NCBI GenBank assembly: GCA_013298525.1
Contig: JAAFHW010000006.1
Coordinates: forward strand, 1 to 59,864
Direction: 5' to 3'
DNA from: Flavobacteriia bacterium
GTDB taxonomy: Bacteria > Bacteroidota > Bacteroidia > Flavobacteriales > Flavobacteriaceae
DNA length: 59,864 nt
Made by a program: the position numbers and the translations under genes. Below are positions 16,792-26,623 of the stretch, piece after piece. Under the pieces are notes generated by a model that saw only the letters and a program-made list of their open reading frames with translations, had not been told where the DNA came from and did no database searches. Position 1 is the first letter of the stretch, and the number at the start of each line of letters is the position of its first letter.

Positions 16792-17295
16792 ATGAATAAA
16801 CTAAAATACATAGTATTCCTTCTTGTTGCAATAACTTTAACTAGTTGTGGACCCTACAATTTCACTGGCACTGGGCCAATTGACGCAAAAACTGTTCAAG
16901 TAAACTATTTTCAGAATAATGCACCATTAATTGAACCAGGAATTGAAAGAACTTTTACTATCAAATTACAAGAAATATTACAAAACCAAACTAACTTAAA
17001 TCTTACTAATACTGGTGGTGATTTACTTTATGAAGGTGAAATTACTCAATATAATATTACACCAATGACAGCTACTGCCGATCAAAAGGCAGCGCAAAGT
17101 AGACTTTCAATTACAGTTAATGTCAGGTTTGTAAATAAAAACAAAGAAGCTGATAATTTTGAAAAGACTTTTTCATTTTTTGTTGATTTTGATGCGTCTG
17201 AAAATCCAACAGGTGCAAAATTGAATACTTATTTAGATGAAATTTTCACTAGAATAACTCAAGACATTTTTAATGAATCTCTTGCTAAATGGTAA
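16792..17295 (+). CDS. lptE: LptE-like lipoprotein (LPS transport)
   Basis: This 167-residue lipoprotein has a signal peptide ending in the lipobox LTSC (Cys about residue 19). The body begins GPYNFTGTGPIDAKTVQVNYFQNNAPLIEP and ends in a helix containing LDEIFTRITQDIFNESLAKW. This is the pattern of the Bacteroidota LptE family, the plug of the LptD outer-membrane LPS translocon. Flavobacterial genomes usually place it between the AAA+ activator and secG, as here. The symbol rests on family resemblance and context. Confidence 0.85.
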   Translation: MNKLKYIVFLLVAITLTSCGPYNFTGTGPIDAKTVQVNYFQNNAPLIEPGIERTFTIKLQEILQNQTNLNLTNTGGDLLYEGEITQYNITPMTATADQKAAQSRLSITVNVRFVNKNKEADNFEKTFSFFVDFDASENPTGAKLNTYLDEIFTRITQDIFNESLAKW

Positions 17296-17305
17296 AATTA
17301 TAGTT

Positions 17306-17386
17306 AGCAGTATTCAGTCACATTTAAATTTATAAATTTACAATCACAAACTGAAAACTGAAAACTCAACTTGAAAACTGACAAAA
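17306..17386. repeat. Low-complexity repeat with ACTGAAA units
   Basis: The gap upstream of the TPR gene contains AGCAGTATTCAGTCACA and, further on, AACTGAAAACTGAAAACTC and TTGAAAACTGAC. These form short direct repeats partly complementary to the TTCAGT at its start. It belongs to the same broad class as the other short-unit repeats in gaps here. Confidence 0.5.
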
Positions 17387-18202
17387 TTGAACTTAACTGA
17401 CTACACCTACCTAATCAATAAACCCGACGCCATTAATGAGCGACACAATATTGCTTTGGAAAAAATTATTGAGGAATTTCCTTATTTTCAAAGTGCTCGA
17501 GTTTTGCGATTAAAACATTTGTACAATCAAGACAGTTTTAAATATAATTATGCCTTAAAGGTAGCAGCAGCATTTACTACAGATAGAACTATTCTGTTTG
17601 ATTTTATAACATCAGACAATTTTGTAACAGTTCAAAATGGTTTATATGACCAAAAAGTTGCCGAATTATTAAATATTGATGTAGTTGGCAGTGAAATTGT
17701 TGAATATTCAAGCACATCTGAATCTGTAAATTCTTTAGAGCAATCTATATTATCATCTATTGCTAAAGCATCTCCTGAAGATGAAAATATTAAAGAAAAA
17801 TTAGAAATAGGAAAACCTTTAGAATTCACAAAAGAAGAAAAACATTCGTTTCAAGAATGGTTACAACTTTCAAGATTGAAACCAATTGAAAGAAAAGAAA
17901 CACCAACAGAAGCAGAAATTGTTAGGAAGAAAAAATTGGAAATGATAGATAAATTTATTGAATCAAATCCAAAAATACCACCTGTAAATAAAGAAAGTAA
18001 TTCAGTAATAGCAATACCTGTTACAGAGGATAAATCCTATTTAATGACCGAAACTTTGGCAAAAGTTTACTTAGAGCAAAAAAAATATCAGAAAGCAATT
18101 CAAGCATATGAAATATTAATTTTGAAATATCCAGAAAAAAGTAGTTTCTTTGCAGACCGAATTTCGGATATTAAGAATTTACAACAAAACAATAATAGTT
18201 AA
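17387..18202 (+). CDS. TPR-containing protein of unknown function (TTG start)
   Basis: The 271-residue soluble protein has no signal peptide. Its N-terminal half contains IIEEFPYFQSARVLRLKHLYNQDSFKYNYALKVAAAFTTDR, a helical-repeat-like region. Its C-terminal part is a clear TPR unit (MTETLAKVYLEQKKYQKAIQAYEILILKYPEK). The first in-frame ATG comes far inside the fold and an in-frame stop lies at 17372-17374, so the TTG at 17387 is the likely start. It lies 3 bases before secG and is probably translated from the same message. The order lptE, TPR gene, secG suggests an envelope-biogenesis role, but that is inference only. Confidence 0.75.
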   Translation: MNLTDYTYLINKPDAINERHNIALEKIIEEFPYFQSARVLRLKHLYNQDSFKYNYALKVAAAFTTDRTILFDFITSDNFVTVQNGLYDQKVAELLNIDVVGSEIVEYSSTSESVNSLEQSILSSIAKASPEDENIKEKLEIGKPLEFTKEEKHSFQEWLQLSRLKPIERKETPTEAEIVRKKKLEMIDKFIESNPKIPPVNKESNSVIAIPVTEDKSYLMTETLAKVYLEQKKYQKAIQAYEILILKYPEKSSFFADRISDIKNLQQNNNS

Positions 18203-18205
18203 GCA

Positions 18206-18580
18206 ATGAGCACATTTTCAATTTTTTTAGTATTAATAACAATCGTTTGTTTCTTATTAATCATAGTAATCATGGTACAAAACCCTAAAGGTGGTGGTTT
18301 ATCTTCAGCTATTGGAGGTTCCCAACAATTAGGTGGTGTACAAAAAACAACAGACTTTTTAGACAAAAGTACATGGGTATTAGCAGGATCATTAATCACA
18401 TTAGTTTTATTATCTAGTTTAAGTTTCACAGGAACTTTAAGCGATAACAAAAGTTTAATTGAACCAGCTGCACCTCAAACAGAAGCTCCTAAAACTGACA
18501 AAGCAGAAACTCCAGCCGCTAGCACTACTACAACTGCTACAAAACCTGAAGCTACACCTGCAACTCCAGTGAAAAAATAA
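18206..18580 (+). CDS. secG: Preprotein translocase subunit SecG
   Basis: SecG is the small, two-helix subunit of the SecYEG channel. The 124-residue product has membrane helices at about residues 4-24 and 55-75. The conserved linker VQNPKGGGLSSAIGG and LGGVQKTTDFLDKSTW lies between them. The C-terminal tail is rich in Ala, Pro, Thr and Lys, as is common in Bacteroidota SecG. The gene follows the TPR gene by 3 bases and is closed by a strong terminator. Confidence 0.95.
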   Translation: MSTFSIFLVLITIVCFLLIIVIMVQNPKGGGLSSAIGGSQQLGGVQKTTDFLDKSTWVLAGSLITLVLLSSLSFTGTLSDNKSLIEPAAPQTEAPKTDKAETPAASTTTTATKPEATPATPVKK

Positions 18581-18596
18581 GAAATACAGTATTATA

Positions 18597-18640
18597 AAAA
18601 AATCCCGTCTCGTACCAAAAACGAAGTCGGGATTTTTTTT
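18597..18640 (+). terminator. Terminator after secG
   Basis: AAAAAATCCCGTCTCGT pairs with ACGAAGTCGGGATTTTTTTT around a 7-base loop, with one mismatch, and is followed by a T run. It separates the miaB-secG run from groESL. Confidence 0.9.
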
Positions 18641-18726
18641 TGCTTAAACTTTACTGAGGATTATTATTTACAGTTTTCATATGATTAAATTTTTAAGTTT
18701 AAACCACAATAAAATCATCTTACAAT

Positions 18727-18790
18727 CTGTCAACTTTCATTATCTTCGCTGAAAAATTGTCAGTTTTTAACCCATGGCACAATTTCTGAC
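18727..18790 (+). promoter_or_regulatory. Candidate groESL control region with TGTCA boxes and a TGGCAC sigma-54-like site
   Basis: Upstream of groES are CTGTCAA (18727-18733), TTGTCAG (18757-18763) and CTGAC (18786-18790, the reverse complement of GTCAG), spaced about 30 bases apart. Between them TGGCAC (18775-18780) matches the -24 part of a sigma-54 promoter. At the position of the -12 GC the sequence is GA, so the match is imperfect. No TAnnTTTG box was seen here and no CIRCE element. The rest of the 18641-18838 gap shows nothing. Confidence 0.4.
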
Positions 18791-18838
18791 TATAAAATAG
18801 CAATCTTAAAATTTTAATTAATACAAAATATACGAATT

Positions 18839-19114
18839 ATGGCATTAAACATTAAACCGCTTTCGGACCGCGTAATCGTGGAACCAGCAGCTGCCGAAAC
18901 ACAAACAGCTTCTGGAATCATTATTCCTGATACTGCTAAAGAAAAACCTCAAAAAGGAACTGTTGTTGCAGTTGGAAACGGAAAAAAAGACGAGCCAATG
19001 ACTGTAAAAGTTGGTGATACTGTTCTTTACGGCAAATACGCAGGAACCGATTTAAAACTTGATGGAAAAGATTATCTAATCATGAGAGAAGATGATATTC
19101 TTGCAATAATTTAA
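18839..19114 (+). CDS. groES: Co-chaperonin GroES
   Basis: The 91-residue product has the whole GroES fold: [12 protein letters not shown] at the start, the mobile-loop region [24 protein letters not shown], and the C-terminal [30 protein letters not shown]. It caps the GroEL ring during folding. The gene precedes groEL by 57 bases. Confidence 0.98.
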   Translation: MALNIKPLSDRVIVEPAAAETQTASGIIIPDTAKEKPQKGTVVAVGNGKKDEPMTVKVGDTVLYGKYAGTDLKLDGKDYLIMREDDILAII

Positions 19115-19165
19115 AAGTAAGAAGAACGAAGTTAGAAATACAAAGTATTAAGTTTTTAAAAATAA

Positions 19166-20803
<1,638 letters not shown>

Positions 20804-20844
20804 TTTATAAGTACGAAGTAGGAAATACGAAATATGAAGTTTAA

Positions 20845-20883
20845 AAAAATCCGTCTTGTTAAATTAACAAGGCGGATTTTTTG
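20845..20883. terminator. Terminator between groEL and the dedA-family gene
   Basis: AAAATCCGTCTTGTT and AACAAGGCGGATTTTTT pair around the loop AAATT, with one mismatch and T runs on both strands. It can end both groESL and the convergent gene. Between the groEL stop and this hairpin lies a short TACGAAGTAGGAAATACGAAAT repeat like that at 45004. Confidence 0.88.
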
Positions 20884-20901
20884 CTTTTATTATATAGATT
20901 T

Positions 20902-21570
20902 TTAACTTCTCTTTTTTAACAGCTTCATTATTACTGGCACTGTTGTAATTAAAACAATTCCAATAACTATGAATTCTATATAGTGTTTTAAGTCAATATT
21001 AAACTGTGACAAGAACAATTCATACAAATAATGACCTGCAAAAATCATAGTGAACGACCAAAGAATTGAACCCAAAACATTGTAGAACATAAACTTTTTC
21101 TTTTCCATTTCTACAATTCCAGCTACTACAGGAGCAAAAGTTCTTACAACTGGTAAAAATCTTGCAAATACAATTGCTTTTGTTCCATATTTATCAAAAA
21201 AATCTTTGGATTGAAATAAATATTTTTTCTTAAAAAAGAAACTATCCTCTCTTTTAAACAAGTAACTTCCGCTTTTCTTTCCAAACCAATAACCCACCAT
21301 GTTTCCGACAATTCCCATAACAGAAACTAATGCTGCTAAAAAGCAAACGTTAAGAAAATCACTTCCAGTAGAGAATTCTTTCATTAATAATTCACTGTAA
21401 ATTCCACATAGAAAAAGCAAACTATCACCTGGCAAAAAGAACCCAGCTAACAATCCTGTTTCGGCAAATACAATAAATAAAACAACATAAAGTCCTATTT
21501 TTATTCCTCCAAATTCTAATAAAATGTAAAATTCAGGATTTAATAGTTGTTTCCAATCAAATTGATCCAT
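20902..21570 (-). CDS. DedA family membrane protein
   Basis: This 222-residue multi-span inner-membrane protein has the DedA/VTT signature. PFAM-like blocks include FAETGLLAGFFLPGDSLLFLCG near the start, GNMVGYWFGKKSGSYLFKRED in the middle, and AIVFARFLPVVRTFAPVVAGIVEM with the conserved FxRxxPxxR pattern. DedA proteins are linked to lipid scrambling or undecaprenyl-phosphate recycling and membrane-potential homeostasis; the exact role of this member is unknown. It appears to be a single-gene unit. Confidence 0.93.
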   Translation of the reverse strand: MDQFDWKQLLNPEFYILLEFGGIKIGLYVVLFIVFAETGLLAGFFLPGDSLLFLCGIYSELLMKEFSTGSDFLNVCFLAALVSVMGIVGNMVGYWFGKKSGSYLFKREDSFFFKKKYLFQSKDFFDKYGTKAIVFARFLPVVRTFAPVVAGIVEMEKKKFMFYNVLGSILWSFTMIFAGHYLYELFLSQFNIDLKHYIEFIVIGIVLITTVPVIMKLLKKRS

Positions 21571-21638
21571 AAAGAAGTTTGTTTTGTTTGAGTTCGTGAA
21601 AGTAACTATAATTCTTATTTTATACTATTAATTTTTTG

Positions 21639-21980
21639 TTATTTTCTTTCATAGTGGCAACACCCATGAAGATTTTCATATACTTCATCAGTAGCTTTTA
21701 CTTCATCGGTATCATGTCCAACGCTAGCAATGGCTTTTTTAACATCTAAAATTGAACATTTCTCTTCATTAATTATTAAATGTAATGTATTATCATCTAA
21801 ATGATAATCGGCACTTTTAACACCTTTTACGGAAAAAGCGGCTTTCTCAATTCTTTTTTTACATAAATCACAATTTCCTGAAACCTCAATATCATATTTG
21901 GCATTTTTATTTTTTTTGTCTTGAGCTTGTGTTGAAAGTGTTACAAATAGTAGCATCATTCCAATTAATATGTTTTTCAT
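21639..21980 (-). CDS. Secreted heavy-metal-associated (HMA) domain protein
   Basis: The 113-residue protein has a signal peptide (about residues 1-19) and then a single HMA domain with Cys37 and Cys40 in GNCDLCKKRIEKAAFSVKGV, the CxxC copper-binding motif. The C-terminus HGCCHYERK adds a second Cys/His cluster. Export makes it a periplasmic metal carrier or sensor, unlike cytosolic CopZ. It follows a TonB-dependent receptor by 19 bases, itself downstream of a Cys-rich secreted protein. Copper is the likeliest metal by family; mercury or zinc are possible. Confidence 0.85.
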   Translation of the reverse strand: MKNILIGMMLLFVTLSTQAQDKKNKNAKYDIEVSGNCDLCKKRIEKAAFSVKGVKSADYHLDDNTLHLIINEEKCSILDVKKAIASVGHDTDEVKATDEVYENLHGCCHYERK

Positions 21981-21999
21981 AATTTAATATTTTTTATAA

Positions 22000-24006
22000 T
22001 TATTTTATTTTAAATCTTAATCCTGCATAATACATTTGTCCAAAAATTGGAGCATACACTATAGATGTGTCAAAATGCGTTCCAAAAGGATTATGCTCAC
22101 CTAATATTGCATTTTGTTGTCGGTAATTTCCAATATTTTCACCTCCAATATAAACTTCAAAAACACTTGAAAATGTTCTTGTAATTTGTGTATTCATAAC
22201 AGAAAATGATGGTGAAAACTCTGGTAATCTATCATCAACTGGATTTGTAGCTGTTGTTGGAAGTTGCTGTTTTCCTAACCAATTCCAAGTAAAATCGAAT
22301 TTCCATTGCTTTCCTTTTTCCTTGATGTGAGTTTCATATTCTAAATTACCAAAAAACCTATGCTTTGCCTGAAGTGGTCTTTGAAAACTACCAGACAAAT
22401 AATCGGTAGAGATGTAATAATACTTATAAGCAGTTCTCAAATTGAAATGTTTAATAATCTCATAATTAAAATCAATTTGCAAACTATTAGCATAAGAAGC
22501 TCCTTTTAAATTATAAAATAAAACTTGTTGCGGACTTTGCATCACGTCAACAATTGCTTGATTTTGAAAATCGGTTCTGTAGAAATCCAAAGTCATATCG
22601 GCACTTTTACCAAATAATGTGAAGTTTTGTGTAAAACTTATTCCATAGTTCCATGCAATTTCAGGATTTAATCCGTAGATTTTTCCATTGGTATCTAATA
22701 TTGAAAACACTCTTGAGCTACCAAATAATTGCTGATTTTCTGCATAAATATTTGCAGCACGCTTTCCTCTTCCTGCAGAAAATCTAAAAACAGATTTTTC
22801 CCATGGATTATATCTTACGTGCAATCTAGGTGTAAAAAAAGCTCCTAATCTATTGTGATAATCAAATCGTCCTCCTAAAATATAGCTAAACTTATTGTTG
22901 TTATCAAAAGTATATTCGAAGAAAGCACCAACTGAATTATCAATTCGACTCACATCAGATAAGTTGACAAATTCAGAATATTTATCATAAGTAAAATTCA
23001 AACCAGTTGCAAACTTATGCATGGTGTTATCTATAATCGAATTGAAAATCAAATTTGAATAATAGCTTTGTTGTTTAATATTGTATTGATTTAATCCGAA
23101 ATAAGATTGTTGATTGTGATTGCTAAACGCATTTTGGAAACCAATGCTTTGATAAGGCATATCTTTAAAAACATAGCCAATTTTTGAAGTGAAATCAAAA
23201 CGTTCTGTATTAATTTCTGAACCCCAATAATTGGTTGTTAATTTATCTCTCTTTGGATCGAAATCTAAATCACCAGTCTGTTTTTCATCTTTCATAAATT
23301 TGAAATTAATAAAAGAAACCCAACCAGTCTCTGGATTTGTATATTGCCAACGATTTACCAAATTAATTTGTTTCCCTAATGGATTATCTAAAAAATGGTC
23401 ATGATTCATATCGTTTTTGGCAACTCTTGCATTTCCATGAATGTAGAAACTTGTAGCCCATTTATCAGTAATCTTTCTGTTGAAATGTGTATTCAATTCA
23501 AATCTAGAATCTGTTGAACCATAAGCATTAAGATAAAAAGGAATATCTTTCATTGGCTTAATAAGTTCTGTGTTAATCTGTCCTGAAATACTTTCGTATC
23601 CGTTAACAACACTACCTGCTCCTTTTGTAATTTGAATACTTTCTACCCAAGTTCCTGGCGTAAATGACAAACCATAAGCTTGAGAAGCACCTCTTACCGA
23701 AGGAATGTTTTCCTCTGTAATCATTAAATATGGTGAAGTTAAACCTAACATTTTTATCTGTTTGGTTCCTGTCAAAGCATCAGAAAAATTCACATCAATT
23801 GATGGATTTGTTTCAAAGCTTTCTGCCAAATTACAACAAGCTGCTTTAAGTAATTCTTTACTTGTAACTACAGAAGTATTGGCTGTTTTTGTAAGTGATT
23901 TTTTTATTCCTTTTTGCTTGATATCAATTTTTACTTCGTCTAATTTTTCTTGTGAAAATGTAGAAGCAAAAACAAACAACATTAGGAATAATGTTATTTT
24001 TTTCAT
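22000..24006 (-). CDS. TonB-dependent outer-membrane receptor, probably metal-related
   Basis: This 668-residue outer-membrane receptor has a signal peptide (about 1-18) and no carboxypeptidase-like extension. The plug follows directly: SVVTSKELLKAACCNLAESFETNPSIDV, then KQIKMLGLTSPYLMITEENIPSVRG and ITKGAGSVVNGYESISGQIN. The 22-strand barrel ends in a C-terminal aromatic strand, MYYAGLRFKIK. The paired cysteines AACCNL in the plug are unusual and could bind metal. Its neighbours, a secreted HMA protein and a Cys-rich HYC protein, suggest uptake or sensing of copper or a metal chelate. Confidence 0.9.
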   Translation of the reverse strand: MKKITLFLMLFVFASTFSQEKLDEVKIDIKQKGIKKSLTKTANTSVVTSKELLKAACCNLAESFETNPSIDVNFSDALTGTKQIKMLGLTSPYLMITEENIPSVRGASQAYGLSFTPGTWVESIQITKGAGSVVNGYESISGQINTELIKPMKDIPFYLNAYGSTDSRFELNTHFNRKITDKWATSFYIHGNARVAKNDMNHDHFLDNPLGKQINLVNRWQYTNPETGWVSFINFKFMKDEKQTGDLDFDPKRDKLTTNYWGSEINTERFDFTSKIGYVFKDMPYQSIGFQNAFSNHNQQSYFGLNQYNIKQQSYYSNLIFNSIIDNTMHKFATGLNFTYDKYSEFVNLSDVSRIDNSVGAFFEYTFDNNNKFSYILGGRFDYHNRLGAFFTPRLHVRYNPWEKSVFRFSAGRGKRAANIYAENQQLFGSSRVFSILDTNGKIYGLNPEIAWNYGISFTQNFTLFGKSADMTLDFYRTDFQNQAIVDVMQSPQQVLFYNLKGASYANSLQIDFNYEIIKHFNLRTAYKYYYISTDYLSGSFQRPLQAKHRFFGNLEYETHIKEKGKQWKFDFTWNWLGKQQLPTTATNPVDDRLPEFSPSFSVMNTQITRTFSSVFEVYIGGENIGNYRQQNAILGEHNPFGTHFDTSIVYAPIFGQMYYAGLRFKIK

Positions 24007-24084
24007 TGTTTAAAATTTAATCTATGTTCATTTAAAGTTTTGATTTCCTATAATAAATAAGAAACCTAATGAATTTAGATTAAA

Positions 24085-24504
24085 TCAAGCGTAAAAAGTG
24101 TATTGACAATAGAGTTGATAAAATGGCGGCGCATTTGCATCACAGTAATAAGTAAGATATTGAGATTTTAAACTACTTTCAACTGAGTCAAAATAAATTT
24201 GTTTGAAAGAAGTTGTATAAAAAAACATATCAAAATCAAAAGAAATTGATTTGAAAGCAAATTTTTCAGAGTTGTCTTTAAGATTTAATTCTTTATCTGA
24301 ACAACACTTTTTATGTGCTACTTCTTTTTTTGCACAGCAAGACTTTTCTTCTTTAACTGGCATATTACATACTTCTTCATCAGAAAACACAGAAGATATT
24401 GCAGCTATTTTCTCGCCACAATAATGCACATTAAAAGCCAATCCTGAATTGGAAATTAACAGGAAGAAAGCTAAAAGTAACGCTATGTGCTTCTTTATTT
24501 GCAT
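24085..24504 (-). CDS. Exported Cys/His-rich small protein (HYCG type)
   Basis: The 139-residue product has a signal peptide ending near residue 23 and then NVHYCGEKIAAISSVF. A short cysteine-rich stretch follows: VCNMPVKEEKSCCAKKEVAHKKCCSD. I recognise it as a type of small secreted protein found beside metal receptors in Flavobacteria, but I cannot name a family. The Cys and His pattern suggests metal binding. The HMA protein and TonB receptor genes lie downstream on the same strand. A TAACTTTG box lies at 24509-24516, so close to the ATG that the message may be leaderless. Confidence 0.75.
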   Translation of the reverse strand: MQIKKHIALLLAFFLLISNSGLAFNVHYCGEKIAAISSVFSDEEVCNMPVKEEKSCCAKKEVAHKKCCSDKELNLKDNSEKFAFKSISFDFDMFFYTTSFKQIYFDSVESSLKSQYLTYYCDANAPPFYQLYCQYTFYA

Positions 24505-24508
24505 GGTA

Positions 24509-24516
24509 CAAAGTTA
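24509..24516 (-). promoter_or_regulatory. Putative -7 element TAACTTTG just before the HYCG gene
   Basis: On the minus strand TAACTTTG ends 4 bases before the ATG at 24504. If it is a real -7 box the transcript begins at or beside the start codon. No good -33 box was found. Confidence 0.35.
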
Positions 24517-24582
24517 ATCAATAGTAGATAATTATCTGTAAAAGTTTGTTAAAAGTTTACAATTCAAAAGTTTGAAAAAAAA

Positions 24583-25038
24583 TCAAGGTAAATTCTGTTT
24601 CATTTTTTTCTGATAATAAAAAGCTGGAATAAAGAGCATTATAAAAATAGGTTGAATAATAAATCTTCTAATGTAAAAAAGATTCATTTTGTTAGTTTCT
24701 CCAAATTTTAATAGAACAAAAAAGAAACTCACCATTAAAATGATTCCCAAAATAGAATACAGAAAAATGGAAAACTTAATGATCTTTGCATCATTAAAAA
24801 TCAATCGAAGTAATCCCAAGGAAATAATGGAGTTTAAATAAAATCTAAATCCTAAACTAAAAAATAATTTTATGACATCAATTTTAGGCAATGGTAGATT
24901 ATTATAATTCAATTTAAAATAATCTAAAAATGGATCATAAAAAATTATGTCTTCAAATGCTCTAATGGCAATGAGAAGAATAATCAAAAACAAAACAGCC
25001 GACAACTTTAGCTTATTTTTCAATAGATTTTGTAGCAT
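24583..25038 (-). CDS. Exosortase F system-associated membrane protein
   Basis: This 151-residue protein has four or five membrane helices. It carries the pattern IRAFEDIIFYDPFLDYFKLNY near residues 24-44 and RRFIIQPIFIMLFIPAFYYQKK at the end. In Flavobacteria this is the usual partner gene of exosortase XrtF. Its first codons overlap the end of xrtF by 26 bases, which points to coupled translation. Its function is not established; it may help XrtF process or anchor proteins at the membrane. Confidence 0.85.
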   Translation of the reverse strand: MLQNLLKNKLKLSAVLFLIILLIAIRAFEDIIFYDPFLDYFKLNYNNLPLPKIDVIKLFFSLGFRFYLNSIISLGLLRLIFNDAKIIKFSIFLYSILGIILMVSFFFVLLKFGETNKMNLFYIRRFIIQPIFIMLFIPAFYYQKKMKQNLP

Positions 25039-25570
25039 AAGAAGAATATTTATTAACCCAAATCACCCAAAGTAAAAAAACAATTCCGTAAATAAATAGT
25101 GGAAAGATTACACCATGAAGAATATGTTCATACTCTGGAAAGTGAAATATTGCCATACAAAGCAATGCAATTCGCAACACATTAAACAAGTGAATTATTA
25201 TTGTTCCTATTAATATAAAAACTAAAGTTTGCTTTAATCTTCCAGTAAATGCAATTACAAAACTTATAAATAAAATCACAACACTCACAGCATTACAACC
25301 TTCGATGATTCTTGCAACCCATTTATCATGATAAAAAAGTTTTACACTTGCTTCTTTCAAATTAGGCATGGTATAGGAGTTATTATCAAAAACTGAAAGT
25401 AACATTTGAGATTGATTAGCAACAATTTGTGTAATTTTATCTACCTCAAAATTCTTCTCATCAAATTGATTTAAATAACTTTGATACAATAGCGTCAATA
25501 CCAAATAGGAGAGCAAAAACTTAGTTAAGAAAACTAAAAATGGTTTAAACTGAATAATGTATTCTTTCAA
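25013..25570 (-). CDS. xrtF: Exosortase family protein XrtF
   Basis: Exosortases are multi-span transpeptidases that cut and sort proteins with C-terminal tripartite signals. This 185-residue protein has the catalytic triad residues in family context: Cys92 in IIEGCNAVSV, Arg133 in FNVLRIALL and His152 in YEHILHGVIF. The helices around them fit the family. XrtF is the short flavobacterial form. No recognisable sorting-signal substrate is in the window. The gene is divergent from the fRMsr-like gene and overlaps its partner gene downstream. Confidence 0.92.
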   Translation of the reverse strand: MKEYIIQFKPFLVFLTKFLLSYLVLTLLYQSYLNQFDEKNFEVDKITQIVANQSQMLLSVFDNNSYTMPNLKEASVKLFYHDKWVARIIEGCNAVSVVILFISFVIAFTGRLKQTLVFILIGTIIIHLFNVLRIALLCMAIFHFPEYEHILHGVIFPLFIYGIVFLLWVIWVNKYSSYATKSIEK

Positions 25571-25641
25571 AATATAATTTTTAACAAATTTTAGGTAAAA
25601 GTAAGAAATTGCATTGGTTACTTTTGCAAAAAAAATAGAAT

Positions 25642-26097
25642 ATGAAATTTGATGAATTAAAACCAGAAGTGATTAGCATTCTGTCAAGTGAAAATGCTGA
25701 TAGAGATGAAAAGCTTAAAAATCTTTGCCAATTTTTATCAGATAATGTTGATTACTATAATTGGGTTGGATTTTACTTTGCCAATCACGAGAACAAAACT
25801 TTACATCTTGGACCTTATGTTGGTGCCGAAACAGATCATACTGTAATTCCATTCGGAAAAGGAATATGTGGTCAAGTAGCAGAATCGAATGCAAATTTTG
25901 TAGTTCCAGATGTTGCAGCTCAAGATAATTATATTGCTTGTAGCTTTACAGTTAAGTCTGAAATTGTAGTGCCGTTGTTTGTAAACGGAATCAATATTGG
26001 ACAAATAGACATTGATAGTCATGTGATTGACCCATTTACAGAAAAAGACGAACGTTTTTTAGAATTTGTAAATCAAGAAGTTTCAAAATTATTCTAA
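25642..26097 (+). CDS. GAF-domain protein, free methionine-R-sulfoxide reductase type
   Basis: The 151-residue single GAF domain carries the fRMsr pattern: NWVGFYFA, LGPYVG, FGKGICGQVAESNANFVVPDV and NYIACSFTVKSEIVVPLF. The cysteines in GICGQ and IACS match the resolving and catalytic positions of free methionine-(R)-sulfoxide reductase, which repairs oxidised free methionine. A TACTTTTG box lies at 25619-25626, 15 bases before the ATG. It is a single-gene unit upstream of the rpsO promoter. Confidence 0.9.
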   Translation: MKFDELKPEVISILSSENADRDEKLKNLCQFLSDNVDYYNWVGFYFANHENKTLHLGPYVGAETDHTVIPFGKGICGQVAESNANFVVPDVAAQDNYIACSFTVKSEIVVPLFVNGINIGQIDIDSHVIDPFTEKDERFLEFVNQEVSKLF

Positions 26098-26111
26098 TCT
26101 ATACTTTTTTA

Positions 26112-26142
26112 TTTGCCTAATCAAAAAAGAAGATTATCTTTG
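26112..26142 (+). promoter_or_regulatory. Putative rpsO promoter (TTTG-N19-TATCTTTG)
   Basis: TTTG at 26112-26115 and TATCTTTG at 26135-26142 are separated by exactly 19 bases, the textbook spacing for the main Bacteroidota sigma factor. The leader before rpsO would be about 50 bases. Confidence 0.7.
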
Positions 26143-26199
26143 CACACGAATTAGGAAAATCCTTTTTCATACATAATAATCATTTAATATAATATTGGA

Positions 26200-26469
26200 A
26201 TGTATTTAAGTAAAGAAACAAAAGCTGAAATCTTCGCTAAACACGGAGGAAAAGCTGAAAACACTGGATCTGCTGAAGGGCAAATCGCATTGTTCACATT
26301 TAGAATCTCTCACTTAACTGAGCACTTGAAAAAAAATCGTCACGATTACAACACTGAGCGTTCGTTAGTTCTTTTAGTAGGTAAAAGAAGAAGTCTTCTT
26401 GACTACTTGAAGAAAAAAGATATCAACAGATATCGTGAGATTATTAAAGAATTAGGTATTAGAAAATAA
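26200..26469 (+). CDS. rpsO: 30S ribosomal protein S15
   Basis: S15 binds 16S rRNA early in 30S assembly. The 89-residue protein shows the family pattern: GSAEGQIALFTFRISHLTEHLKKNRHDYNTERSLVLLVGKRRSLLDYLKKKD. Its length is typical. It is followed by a terminator-like hairpin and then pnp, the classic rpsO-pnp pairing. Confidence 0.99.
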   Translation: MYLSKETKAEIFAKHGGKAENTGSAEGQIALFTFRISHLTEHLKKNRHDYNTERSLVLLVGKRRSLLDYLKKKDINRYREIIKELGIRK

Positions 26470-26479
26470 TACATATCTT

Positions 26480-26506
26480 AAAGAGGTGCTTGCGCGCCTC
26501 TTTTTG
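26480..26506 (+). terminator. Hairpin/terminator between rpsO and pnp
   Basis: AAAGAGGTGC and GCGCCTCTTT pair around TTGC, followed by TTG. The T run is part of the stem end, so it may be an intrinsic terminator or, by analogy with E. coli, a processing hairpin in the rpsO-pnp message. Confidence 0.7.
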
Positions 26507-26623
26507 TTTTATAAATTATAAGAATATAAATAAGAAAAGTTTCGGTTTTTCATTGGGTTACAGACAACTACTACACAACAACTACAACACAACTAACCTA
26601 ATAGTTTAAACGAATTAAATTTT

